DNA from: Hyperoplus lanceolatus
Taxonomy: Eukaryota; Chordata; Actinopteri; Uranoscopiformes; Ammodytidae
Direction of reading: 5' to 3'
Assembly (NCBI GenBank): GCA_026929865.2
Contig: CM049403.1
Coordinates: forward strand, 5,503,501-5,567,500
DNA: 64,000 bases
Both the position numbers and the translations under genes were made by a program. Positions 8,722 to 63,168 of the stretch are shown here, one piece after another (the stretch's first letter is position 1; every line of letters begins with the position of its first letter). Below the pieces are notes generated by a model. That model saw nothing but the letters and a program-made list of their open reading frames with translations. It had not been told where the DNA came from and ran no database searches.

Positions 8722-11700
8722 GTTTTTCAAGGGGAAGGTCATCAGACAGGACAAAGAAAGCAAGTATTTAAACTCTCAAGCACATCCTCATTAACTCTGT
8801 GTGTGTATATACGCTCCAGTATTAATTGTAAGATGCCGCTGATGTTAGTAAAATTACATTTGATAATGATCATTATCTGCTTGACTGGAAGTATTTGCTT
8901 TAGCTTTCCCATCTGACTGGCATATATCCACCGCTCAGTCATTGATTAAAGGCTCTTATTGTGACTGTGGATTCCAGTGTCTTTTAATTAAGAGTGCCTT
9001 ACCCTCTGGCACAATGCGCTCATTGTTTATGCAATATCTCTCTCTCTCTCTCTCCCTCTCTGTGATTTCCCCCACGCCCCACCAGCTGCACATTTTCTGC
9101 AAATTTAGCAAAAAAAATGTGTCTCCATTTTTCTTTTTTTTTTGCGAGGAAATTCATCAAATCAATTATTGAGTTAATTGCTTTGATTTATTTGGACCTC
9201 TGAACACTGAACCACTGAATGCATTATACATTGAAGAAGCAGTCAGCTGAATCCTTTGATGACCGGACCCTGCGCACACGCATATAGCAAGTGAGAGTTT
9301 TTCCCAGTGCTATGGATCAACTGTAATAACAAAACAGAGGCGCTTGTTAATAATTAACCGGTATAGGGTTTTTATGAAAACAAGGCTAAAATTCTTCAGC
9401 TTTGCTAGCAGCAAAGCTGAAGAATTGTATTTGGGCACAGCGGGTGCTCTGGGCTAAATACAAACGTCAGTATGCTAACATTCTGGAAATGTTTGCTGGA
9501 CTAGGAATTTTGTGTCAGTACTAAACTTCATAGCAAAACACACTAGTACAGTAGTAGGCTACAGATACATCAGGCAATAGGCATCCTGTTGGTGGCGCTA
9601 TTTATGTTTGTAAGGGGATCACTAAAGCTACTGTATAGGCTTCATCTTCTGGGTCCATGAAACGTTTCACCAGCTTTTTCTAGCCATGCTGCTTCCTGCA
9701 CGACTTAAACAATCACCTGTAACCCTGGCATGTTTAATTGCTTTTTTACCATCAGTCATTTGACTTTAGTAATGTGAATTGACACTGTAACAGATTGTAT
9801 CCGTCTATTTCCTCAATTTAGACTGTACCAGTCATTTCATTGTATTTAACATGAAGAAAACTCAGCCTGTCTCTCCTCGCTAAGCTATAAGCTATTCTTA
9901 TCTTGCTCAATTTTATCTATACAAATTGTGAGTGTTGTTCCCGGCTGAAGTCCCCTGTTTGTGCCACATCAGTCCCGACTATCTGAGGGAGCGCTCAGTG
10001 CAGCTAAGTGAGACACTCATTTTGAACTAATCTGCATCAAAATGGCAACACGTCTCTTTAATTAAGCAGGGCCGTATCCACACCGTGAATCCTCCAGAGG
10101 AATGTTCATTCAACGAGCTTCCTCATTAAACACAGATCAGAACCCTGCATTCTTTGTACACACAGGCTTTCACCTGAATTAATATATATTAATTTTTTTT
10201 ATCCTATTTTATTTCTGTTTTCTCTGCTCATTATATGTTGTCCTTGTGATTACGTTTATTGTGTATGCTCGTCGTCACTGTAAATGAGGGAAACCTCAGT
10301 TTAACCGAGTGAAAATAAAGGTTAAAGATTGACTGATGATTACATTTGCTATAAGGAAAGCCAGCCACTACGGCCCTACCACAGACGAGAACCCTGAAGA
10401 CTCCTCTGCTGTTAATGTCATGCTGTTATAATCAGTACACGAGGGCGTGCTGGTATTGCCTTTAGTCGTGCAATTCTGTTAGTGATGATTTCAACACAAA
10501 TTTTTCGAACAAGCGTCTCTTGTTTCCCAGAGCAGTTTTGGTGAATGTTTGGAGGAGGTGTTTTTGTGATGGTGCCATCCCAAGAAGGAGTGGGTGGGTA
10601 ACACATGTGTTCAGAGAATGGTATATTATGAGGCTCTCTCCACAGCCTAAACTCTTTTCTTTTTCTACTTCACAGATATACAAGTTCACAAAAGCTTGAC
10701 TGGGCGTTGTACATCGCTGGAGGGTTTTTGTAAAGGCCAGGGTCAAGTTCTACGAGGTGTCCAAGGCTACTATAATGCTACAATGAGCTGTTTTGTTCTC
10801 ATCTACCCCCCGCCCCCCCCCCCCCCACACACACACACGCAGTAAGAGCTGTGTTCACACATGCTGTTCACATTTCCATGATATTTGTTGAGACATTTAT
10901 TTATTTATATATTTATGCTAACCTTAAAACGAAGTATCTGTTCAATTGTACACAGCATTTTGTTGGCAATATCCCCCAGTCATTTCATCACTGCAACCTC
11001 ACGTCATTATCTCATTAACTGGGCCAGTGTTATAAACCTGACTGAGCCAAAAAGCCTATAAGACAATGCATGAGGAAGTTGAACTTGTGTGGGGATTTGT
11101 AACGATCCGTCTGCTGTTACCACGGCACAAGTGTATTTAGTCCTTGGTTGTTGATGCCACTGTGCACTGTGACTGATTACTTTTGGTACAATGTCCAATG
11201 AAGTCACTGTACATCAAGCCACCACATTGATCTGAAACTTCAACAGAATCTGTAAGTTTTGCTCCTGGCCCAGTGTAAATCAGAGAGCTTTGACAAGTAC
11301 TGCTTTTATGAGTGACAAAGGGTAACATATTCATTTATGAAAAGACATTGAATAGTGTGATCGTCAGTCAGACGGATTCACATCGTAAACGTTGTCATAT
11401 TTTTGGGAAGAAATTATTCAAAATGCACTCCTTTTGAAACATGTTTGGATTGAAATATAACAGCAGCCAGACAGTATTATCATGGTCTGCTGCCTACAAC
11501 CTCAAACATGTTGGAATGGTATAAGGAGTTGGACCTTATATCTGTCTTTTCCATCTCGGCTACAGTACATTCATGGCTTCCTCGAAGGTTTCTCAACACC
11601 TACGGATCACTTCAGGCCGACGGAGGATCTACAGTAAATGTTGCCCAGTCTCTAAGCAACAGGAGAATGCCGTTCTCACTCAGGATAGACATTGTGTGGT

Positions 11701-11819
11701 TTTGAAAGAGCTTTCTAGTCAAATCATTCATTTCTAAAACCCTCTTCATTTGGCAAGGTTAACTGATCCACCAGAGAAATAGAGAGAGTTGTGTCTGTTT
11801 GGAATATATAACATCTTTC
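8722..11819. other. Intergenic stretch without recognised genes
   Basis: I see no coding sequence or known repeat of length, only a (TC)n run at about 9037-9060, a perfect short hairpin at 9390-9426 and a C-run/AC tract at about 10808-10839. Confidence 0.6.
9390..9426. repeat. Perfect 17-bp inverted repeat, 3-nt loop
   Basis: The left arm AATTCTTCAGCTTTGCT is followed by AGC and then its exact reverse complement. The stem is too short for a typical animal pre-miRNA. It may be a remnant of a palindromic repeat or a cruciform-forming site. Confidence 0.8.
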
Positions 11820-13074
11820 CAGGGGCGTAGCACCAAATTCTGGGCCCCTATACAAAAAGTCCTGATGGGCCCCCTGAAAGGCGGTCTTACAATAAACATG
11901 GCTCTCTGAGCCAGACAACTCTACAATACATTTATTTGAGGAATGATCAAATCATTACTTTTACCGGTGTTTCCCCCAGAAAATGTCTTAGTCAAGGAGG
12001 TCACTGGCCAGGGTCACAGGAGGCGAAAATGTTGGGGGTATTTTGCTCAAAGATGCCAATGTGCACTATAGAAATAAACAACTGTTTATTTGAATACAAA
12101 AATACAACAGACACTGACCTTACAGTTGTGCAATTTTGTTTGCTATGTGCAGGTATAATTTTACGGACAGTACAAAACACAATTAAAGAAAACTTCTACT
12201 GTTTTGGTGCAATGCTATGCAGACACAATAAATACAAATAATAGACCATACACTTGTGTATGCACAACAAGTGCAAATTCAACTTTTTAAAGTTCCTTTA
12301 TGGATGGGGGGCTGTGATTATTGTGGGAAATAGGCCTACTGTGATGCGATAGCCTTTAATTCATTAATGGTTATTATTAGCCTACTTGCTTGATTTATTT
12401 TTAAATACAAAGGTTATTGGTCGTTTTGGAACATGTCTTTCCCAATTTAAAACATAAAAATAAAGCAGCATTGAAAATTCAGAAACTAAATCTTGTTGGC
12501 CTACACTAGCATGCTGTTCTACAAATAACTCAATAGTTGAAATAATAAATACAATGTGTTTTCCCCTTAAAATGTCTAAATGCATTTCAAAGACAGTAAC
12601 AGTGTGGCGCTTCTTTAAACTTACTGAAACATGCAGGGGCCATCACTCTTGTGTATCTATCAGACTTTTCTCTGCGCTTTCTGAGCTGATAGGTTGCCAC
12701 AGTGATGTGGAGTCTTAAACTGTTCTAGCTTTGCCAGCACTTATATCTGTACAGCTAAATATCCCCATAGAAACATTGCTGCGTTTATTTTCGCCACCAG
12801 TTCAATTCAATGTCGGCTTGCTCCTGCTTACTCTCCCGCACACATGCCTTAGTCATGCGCAGGCCCCTGATCTCCTTGCAAGGGTCAGGGGCCAGTCAAT
12901 TATTTATTTTTTTGGAATGGCATTGTTCAGGGCCTTCGAAGATCGGGGCCCCACATTCAGCTTTAAAAAAAAATAAAAAAAATAAAAATATTTTTTTTTT
13001 CTGATGGGCCCCCCTCTGCCTTGGGCCCCCCCCCCCGTGACTGTCGCACTTTCCCCCGCAGTCCGTCGGCCCTG
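11820..13074. mobile_element. Non-autonomous hAT-like element
   Basis: The 8-bp direct repeat CATCTTTC flanks it exactly (11812-11819 and 13075-13082). The termini are CAGGGGCGTAGC and GTCGGCCCTG, which fit the CAGGG..CCCTG ends of hAT elements. Internal GGGCCCC-rich blocks near both ends form imperfect subterminal inverted repeats. No transposase is readable in 1255 bp. Confidence 0.85.
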
Positions 13075-13169
13075 CATCTTTCCATTTACACTTCAATTCA
13101 TATCCATATTTTTTTGTTTATAGAATAGCCTACCGTTTGAGAGTAAGCAAAAAAAACAAATAACCTTAA

Positions 13170-13637
13170 AGGTGCTGTAAGCGGAATGGTTCTTTTAGCT
13201 AACTTCCTGTCAGTGAGCAGTCCCCTCGCTCGTCCCTACGTCACCACATTAATGCACTGCGGTCTTCAAGCAGCGACTTATCTAGCATCATCTCAGATCC
13301 ATAAGTGTGATAAAACATGATAAAAACCATCAAAACAGACATTGGCAAGGATTTTTACCTGCTCCGCCATTGTAGGCGCATAAACATTCACCCATCTGTC
13401 GCTCTGGCGTGCACCGGCATTGAGACCATAAGAGAGACAGGTGTTGGTTTGTAGCGTTCTCTCTTGTGATTGGATAATAATTTTGGGATCCCCCGAAAAG
13501 TTTATTAGCCGATAACATGCAGAGCAGCTGACTGAGAGATCGGCTTTGTGAAACGCGCACATTATGAAAGTGATCACTGTATGAATAAAGAGCGATTTCA
13601 CACTTATATTAACATAAATAAACCGCTTACTTCACCT
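13170..13637. mobile_element. TTAA-flanked MITE (family B)
   Basis: TTAA lies at both ends (13166-13169 and 13638-13641). Its ends AGGTGCTGTAAGCG and CGCTTACTTCACCT are imperfect inverted repeats. A second copy at 32464-34150 shares TTTTAGCTAACTTCCTGTCA on the left and CTGTATGAATA on the right. Confidence 0.8.
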
Positions 13638-13641
13638 TTAA

Positions 13642-16600
13642 TGGAAGACATGAAAACATACAGTGTGTTCATTTATAATTCCGTTCCCTGCACTCAAACA
13701 TACAGTATGTATGTTCAAACAGAGGCAGGCTGTATAGGTCAGACATTGCACTGGGAGAATTGAAGCGAGTGTGTACTGATTGTGATATCATGCCCTCTTC
13801 TGGCAGGTCGCATGCTGGGAGAGAGGACGAGCTGCAGCTGTGTCTATGCTTCTATCAAAGCCTTCTCCGATACGGTGCACATTGTGCCTACTGTAGCCTA
13901 CTATTATGAGTTTCTTCACTTTGTGAGGGAGTTTTTTTTATTTAGGCTGAGTTTCATTTAAGTACAGATAGAAGAATGATTTACTTGACATTTTAAGCTA
14001 CTTTATAGTTCATTTCAGCGGAAAATATTATTATTTTTAGTGTACAACATTCATTCTACAACTGTAGTTTCCTTTTTCGATTAAGGTTTTTACATAAAAA
14101 TATGTACAAAGAAAGAATACTAAGATGAAACAAGTGGTTTTCAACCCGTCCTGGGTGTTTACCTGTCACCACAATTGCAGACTCAAATGTCTACGTGCTG
14201 TAAACACATCCACCAAAGTGATTGTTCTTTTTTTAAATTTATTTTATACTTTATTAGACCGTTTGGAGAGACAGAGATTAAAGAGGACTGAGCCTTTGGG
14301 GGGGGGGGGGGGTTATGGGGGCCTCTAACCACTGCACCACGAGCACCACAGTGATTGGCCATTTCACAATGCTTTATTTAATTGACTTAAAACACAAAAA
14401 TGGAAAGATGGCTTAGGAAATTTGATATAAACAGTTTGCAGGGGTGGGACACTGAAAAGTGATGAACATGCCCGTACACACCTTTGTCTAGGGCTCATAA
14501 AATGACTGATGCTTATCATTGTTTAGATTTCTTAGTTTGAACTAAGAACTTAGTTTGAACTCTGACATTATTGATAAAGGAAGACACGTGCAACTGAATG
14601 AACTCATATGTTTAACCTGAGGATTAAAAAAAATATATAGTTAAGATAGCCTAAGAAAATAATCTCTATCCCTGTCAGCTTCGCCTTGCTTCATGCTGAG
14701 TAAATGAATAAACATACACTCATGACATCCACCATACTCATAGTAATACAATGGGCTGTCCTGTCAGCTTCTGTTTCAGGGCAGCACATCAGTTTACCCT
14801 TGGCAGGAGGAGGGGGGGTGGGGGGGCGCGGCCCTGCTGATGTAACTTTTATGTTCCACTGAAGGACACCAGCATGAAATCATCATGAACACAAATGGAC
14901 ATTGGACAGTATCTATCATTTTTGAATTGTCATTAATAAAGCCACGTGCTGTGGACATACCACACAGATTCCAATTCTACAAAAAAAAAAGTGATAACAT
15001 TTAATTCAGCAACTCTCAAAACGCAAATTCAACACCTGAAAAAAATAAAGGGGTATTCTGCGACATTATGTGCAAGGGAAATAAATCGAATCAGGAAGAA
15101 ACCAGAACGATAACTTTATACATCTTGTTTGAGCCCTGTTTTTCCCATCTCTTGACACTATTGTAAGATTTGATATGGATTACTGTATACATGGGATTCT
15201 GGGATGTTTGACCCTCGGAGAAACACAGGATGAAACAAAACCTGATTTTCCAAGAAGGAACAAAAGTATGGGATTATTTGATATTCAGTCCTGAAAAACA
15301 ACCCAATCTGATTTTAGTTTTGTCCTTATTTTTGGCTCGGAGCGGGGGGGGCAGTAGCTGTTTTTTTTAAGGCCAGTGTCGACCCGTTGACTCCAATCCA
15401 CCTTCCCTCTGGTCGTTTATCATGGGGAAAATTGAATTGTTCTGAATGCCAAGATGCCACAGTGTCCAATCAGCCATTACTTTGAAGCTCAACAGCCGGA
15501 TGCTCCTGAAGCAAATTGCTGTAGACTAGCCTATAGGATGGACTTTGATTTATCTCCTCTGGGGGACCATGCTGGCTAAGTGGCCAATGGTCTCCGGAGG
15601 TATACTATAGCCTGCTAATACTCACAGCTTTGAGCTATGAGTTCAAGTTTTAGTCCTCATACAAAGTTTTACTGGGATTTTGAAGCATTTTTTTGTACGG
15701 ACTGCGTGCAGGGCATTATCTCAAATTGGCACTGTCCCTTTCAGGTCATGCAACACACTTTAAAGTCCCTATGTGGAGGATACTTCCAAAGTTGGTCACG
15801 CTATAGTGGTAGCATCTAAAAAGGTAGGCTACAGCATGGTTGTAATTATACTTATCTAATATAAAATAAGGCTAATTAGATAATGATTGTATAAAGATAT
15901 AACAGTATATCATCAGATTTATGGCAATAACAATTTTACTTTAATGGGCCGTATACTGTAATGAAATGAGTACATAATACCATGTCAAAGAAAGCAGGAA
16001 AATGAAAGGCATACAGAGCCTCTGTGATTTAAAGGTGTATTTTTGTAGTGTTTTGGCCCCTAGGGAACAGACAAACATGAAAACATTAACAGAGACACAG
16101 TGTTAGGAATCGGCTTCTCTCACATCCAGCAGACAGCTCTTCTATTAGATATTTTCGTCTTAGGTATTTAGAAAAACAGTGTCTTTAGAAAGCTAAAAGG
16201 CTATGCTCATCTAACCTAGATGTTTGACTCCCTTCATCAGCTATTCAACCGCTCACTTTATCTCTTTTGTTTAAGGCTTTTGTAAAGCTACAGAGGCTTA
16301 TTAAGGGTTTTATTGATCAATAGGGCTGAGGAGGCCCACAGCATCAGCAACATACTGTTGCACTTTTAACTCTCAGTAAGACAAAGTTATGATAGTGGTG
16401 ATCTGGAAAAATATTATGGCACGCAGGTTATTGTCCTATCTCACCAGAACCTAGCCAGTAGGCCTATAGGCTATTTACAGTTTGGTTCTATAGTTTTTAA
16501 AATGTTATGTCATTTTAGTAGGCCTACTGTTTAAGTAGCTGTGATTCTCTTTCTGCAATATGATCCATCTATATACTGTATTATATCCTATATTAGTATA

Positions 16601-16850
16601 ATCAACAATTTTATTATTGTATTTGGCAGTGATGTCTAAGAGTCAAATTCTAAATAACATTAGGCTGTATTCTGTTTCACAGACAGAAAAAGAGAACAAG
16701 TGTTTCAATTAATTTTTCTCTTTCACCGAACAGTTGTTCTTGTATAAATGTTCACCCACCAATAAACTGTCGATATTCAGTAGCTTCCTGTGAGCCACAG
16801 TACACTCCAATAATACCGCGTGGCACTTGGAGACAAAAAAAAAACAGGTT
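13642..16850. other. Intergenic stretch upstream of atp10a
   Basis: No gene is supported. A minus-strand fragment at about 14228-14345 resembles a degraded tRNA-type SINE (GGTGCTCGTGGTGCAGTGG on the minus strand), with a long G-run. The remainder is AT-rich with no named repeat that I recognise. Confidence 0.5.
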
Positions 16851-17311
16851 GGTTCTAGGAGGGGCCTGCGGGTCAGATTTCCAAAGGAGTGCGACCCCTG
16901 GCCCGCTGACGAACGTCCTATTGTGCGCAGCCTGCGCGCGTCTGCTAACCTACACACGAGAGAGAAGAACGCGACCCCTGGCTCAGGCCTATCCGCGTGA
17001 TATACAAATCTTCTGCTGAGCTGTGGGGAAGTCCAAATTATGCCTCCCTACTATCTCAGCATCCTTCCCAGCAATAGGGGAAAAAAGGAGAAGCTAAACA
17101 AGCAAAAGTTTTCCTCTGACTCGCTCAAAGAGGAGTCGACATGGATGTAACGGAGCTGTTTGTGTGAATTAGACGAGAGGGGGCTGACGAAAACTTTCTC
17201 CACGCGGTTAAAGAATGATAACTTAACTAGCGCTTTGTGTTGTTTTTGTATGAGAGAGGACGCGAAGACGAGCTCAGCTGTGGGAAAGTTTGAAGCAGCC
17301 TGGGACTGGCT
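16850..17311 (+). promoter_or_regulatory. Presumed promoter-proximal region and 5' leader of atp10a
   Basis: The region just upstream of the start codon is richer in G, C and CpG than the flanking DNA (GCGCAGCCTGCGCGCGTC near 16925). I see no convincing TATA box at a useful spacing. The transcription start cannot be fixed from sequence. The leader includes the ATGs at 17141, 17145 and 17250 described separately. Confidence 0.4.
17141..17167 (+). promoter_or_regulatory. Upstream ORF (8 codons) plus a start-stop element
   Basis: ATG at 17141 opens an eight-codon frame ending TGA at 17165-17167, and within it ATGTAA at 17145-17150 is a minimal start-stop ORF. If the transcript begins upstream, both could restrain translation of the flippase. 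The transcription start is unknown, so this is conditional. Confidence 0.4.
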
Positions 17312-59382
<42,071 letters not shown>

Positions 59383-60032
59383 GGTCTTTAGTATGATATA
59401 CTCAAACACTTCCAATTTGCACGATAGTTTTCTTTAAATCTAATGTTATTGTATTTTTCTTTTTCCTAAAGAGATTATTTTATAGAAAATACCAAAAAAA
59501 AGGTACTTTATATTTTGAATGTTTTTAAAGATATTTTATAAGGTTTGGGAGGAACTGGAATATCTCCTGTTTTTTTTTTTGTTTTGTTTTTTTCGCAAAG
59601 AAACAAATCAGTACTTGATCAGGTTGTATAAGAGGAAGAGCAGAGTTAGTAGAGACATTCCACTGCTGCCTTAACGGGGAGTTTGTTTTCCTCCCTCTGA
59701 CATACCTTCTGTTGGGCCTTTTTAGCCTCACCTGTAAAATGCTTTAAGACCTGGATCAAGATGCCATTGTGTGCCTTGAGTTAATGTTCATATTTTCTTA
59801 AACAAAGAGAAGTTTTTATATGTTTCAGAGCAGATTCTCAAAGAGTTTATTTTTTTTCTTAATCCACAAATAATGGCATTGGCTCCCAGTCTCGTTGCTG
59901 GATTTGCAAAGGTTTCATATTTTTCTGATGAGCGTGTTTTTATAGCTATTCTGTTCGTACAGTACATTCCACTGAATAAGTATGTGACCTTTTGACTTTA
60001 ATTGTAATCATGCATTCCGAGAATTCGACACA

Positions 60033-60080
<48 letters not shown>

Positions 60081-61215
60081 GTGTCAGTCTGTGTCTGTCT
60101 GTCTGTCAGTGTGTGTATGTCTGTGTATGTCTGTGTGTGTGTGTGGGTGGGTGTGGGCGCGCATGTGTGTGCATGTGCGTGTGTGTCCACGATCTGCTTT
60201 TTCAGTGCCAGCCAGTTTAACCTGAGAGAGAATTGCTTGACCTTTTTAAGAAATCCGTTTGTTTGCTTTGTTACCGAGAGTTTCATGAAAATGTGGAAAC
60301 AGGAAACTTACAGAATCCACCTAGCTGCACCTGTATAGCTAAACAACTGGTGTGTCATATCTTGTTAGCTTGACCCTTACAAAGCCCTCCCCCAGGCCTT
60401 CAACCTGTAAAAACACCAAACATTTCATTTCTACACTCGATTTTAAAGAAATTCAATTTACAAGCACTAATAGGCAAATTATCTTTGCTAAGATTACCCT
60501 TGTTTGGCTTAAACTTTATATTTGACATATGAACATGAGAGCGGCAACTTTTACATTTTGTATTTATTATTATTTAATTTTTTTCACATATATACAGCCC
60601 TGGAAAAATGAACAGACCACTCCAGACCATGTTTCATAAATCAGCATCACTACATGAATGAATGGAAATGATATAAATGACAATATTTTGGGGGGTTATT
60701 TGAAGGAAATGTTGTCGGTAATCCATAGAATATATATATTTTTTTTTAGATAATTTTACTCAAACACAGACCTAAATAGCCAGAGACACTGATCATTTGG
60801 GGTGGTTTATGTTTTATTTTATTTTATCTGTTCTCATGCTAAGCTAAGCTAACCATCTCCTGGCTGATGTACAGACATCAGCTTACTCTCAGTAAGAAAG
60901 CAAATGAGTGGAACTATTCCTTTAAGCATGTAACAGTCGGTTGACAACAAGCTACCATCACATTTAAACCAAAGGTGGAAGAAAGTCATTCTCAAATGTT
61001 AAAGATGCATTTAACATTTATATTTGCACTTTGAAAGCTTTATTTCAGAATAGCCATTGAGTATTGCTGGTGCTGGTTGGAGGAAAGGAATGTGTTTTCT
61101 TTTCACACTTTTTAAAGACATTTTGATTTACTTCATCATGCAAACACTAAGTAGCACAAGTATGGGGTATTGGAAAGAGGCTACAGTTGTCTTTTACAAT
61201 TTGCATATTTCTTAA

Positions 61216-61741
61216 AGGAATAGTTCAAAATATTAAATTTTTTAGCTTTTAACCTCACTCTCAGGCTCTTGCAAGGCGACTGAAACTATTATTCTAACTG
61301 TGCGTGCATATTTGATATAGAAATGGGCAAAGGTTGCTTATCCAGGTTAGCTTAGCTCAAACACTGGTAGTCAAGAGGAGCAGGTCAAAAGAAAAACTTT
61401 ACAACATCACTATATGGTCCTGTGTTCTCGTTGGGATTTGTTCATTTACCACGGTATGTGGCGCTTTATGTTTGTACGCTTTATGTAATTTTGGAACCAA
61501 ATACATACTCTAAAGAAACCAGGAAGTGCCCTTGACGGTCACGTACTGTATGTATTTGGTTCCAAAATTGCTCTATATAGCAACTAACCATTGACTACCA
61601 GTGTTTGAGCTAAGCTAACCTTGATGAGCGACCTTTGCCCACTTGTATATCACACAGTTACAGGAACGGTTTCTGGCAACTTTTTCCTGAAATGGAGAGT
61701 GAGGCAAAAAGCTAGAAAATGTAAAACGTTGAACTTTTCCT
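61216..61741. mobile_element. TTAA-flanked fold-back MITE
   Basis: The ends AGGAATAGTTCAAAA and GTTGAACTTTTCCT are inverted, with TTAA at 61212-61215 and 61742-61745. Pairing continues inward (CCTCACTCTC with GAGAGTGAGG, TAGCTTAGCTCAAACACTGG with its complement), and the centre has a 22-bp inverted repeat near 61486-61507 and 61548-61569. Confidence 0.8.
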
Positions 61742-62580
61742 TTAAGCATTTCAAGCAGATGCACCTTTTAATATTTTTGCAATTGCAGTACATTTTTGTA
61801 AAATGTATAATTTACCAAAGATCATGTATATGTCTGTATTATCTAAGCAATAGTATGTGCCATAACACTGGATAAAGAAATTACAAATAAGAGTTTTCCC
61901 CCCCGATGCTGAAGCTCTATTAAAGATGACATGGTGCATCTGGAGGAGCCTTTAGTTGGTGTAGATGATATTTATGAGGTGTCATGCTATATGCTCTCTC
62001 TGTATCTCTTTTATTCTTTGGCATGTTGTTCACATTGGGACTACAGTCTGTTCACTTTAGTTTTATAGTTTCTGTCTGTTCTGTGCTTTTGCCGTCGTGC
62101 TGTGTGCCATTCCAACAAGCACATTTTTACAAATTCCTCCCAGGAGCACTCACTCTCACCACACACGGCCTTTAACTATTCTGAGTTTTAATTTGGTGGT
62201 TCTTCATTTGTATTTTGGTTACAAGGTATAGGTCTACTATAAGTTCATGTTTGACATTGTAGATGGCAGCACTCACACAGGGAGATTAACTGATGTCCCC
62301 TTATGGTTTCAGTCTAAAGATTTTTATAGAACCAAGTTCACACACAGTTCTCCCTCTTAAAAGGAAAAAAATGGACGCAGCACGCTGGAAACATTAAAAG
62401 CTGCAACAACCAACATCGAAACCAACTCAGAAAATTAGAATTTTTAGTTTTATTTAGATGCATACGTTTTTGTTTGTCCCTCGAGCAATTGGAAATGACT
62501 TACATCATGGCTACTTGTGAACAAAATAAAAAATGATGATAAAGTATTTATCCTTTGCTACCTGTTCAGGAACATCTCTT

Positions 62581-62586
62581 AATAAA
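62581..62586 (+). terminator. Candidate poly(A) signal
   Basis: AATAAA followed within about 40 bases by a GT-rich stretch (TTCTGTCTTGTCATTTGTTTT). It is one of two close candidates and would imply a 3.2-kb 3' UTR. Confidence 0.35.
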
Positions 62587-62710
62587 AATGTCTCAGTCCC
62601 TTCATTTCTGTCTTGTCATTTGTTTTGACCTGCATCTTTTCATGACTATATACTGTACCTCATAGCTGGGCTCAGGAGTGGAAATAAATCAAATTAATGT
62701 GGTTAAAGGT

Positions 62711-63084
62711 TAGCCTGGTGCTACCAGACCATCGTACTTCATTTCATTTGTACAGAAGGTCTGGCAGTGCTTTAATTGGCAAACGTTCACTCATGGAGGC
62801 GGGTGTCTGTTAAAGTTTAAAACTATTGGATCTGCCCAGTGCCACTCTGGATTAGCCAACCAATCGCATAACGTTTGGTCGTCACGTGTGTCATGAGCCG
62901 GCTTCTGGCAACTGAAACTGGAGCGCGACTTCGACGTCATCGCTCTCAGCCACTCGCTCTGTTCGCTGATTGGACCGGCTGTCGAATCTCCAGCAAAACT
63001 GGGAAATGGTCTGTACACCCAGACTGACTACTGAAGGGAAAATAAAATTTGGCCGGAAGTAGGCGGGCGGGCGGAGCCAGGCTA
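62711..63084 (-). mobile_element. Short element with perfect 9-bp target duplication
   Basis: GTTAAAGGT flanks it exactly (62702-62710 and 63085-63093), with TAGCCTGG/CCAGGCTA ends. It is about 374 bp, non-coding, in opposite orientation to the copy at 46062. Confidence 0.9.
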
Positions 63085-63168
63085 GTTAAAGGTGATGGTA
63101 AGTTATAAACTAGTTCAACAAGTTGCTTCATTAATCAAAATCATTCAAATTATTTGCACCAGTACATA

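Larger units (their letters stand above)
59383..62630 (+). other. Presumed atp10a 3' UTR and downstream flank
   Basis: No further ORF with a family signature follows. (GT)n lies at 60038-60067, a one-ended repeat begins near 60597 (CAGCCCTGGAAAAATGAAC), and a fold-back MITE occupies 61216-61741. Candidate poly(A) signals AATAAA occur at 62525-62530 and 62581-62586. The true 3' end cannot be set from sequence. Confidence 0.45.

Noticed and set aside
9390..9426. Hairpin as a microRNA precursor
   Set aside because: A 17-bp perfect stem with a 3-nt loop is too short for a normal animal precursor of about 60-80 nt.
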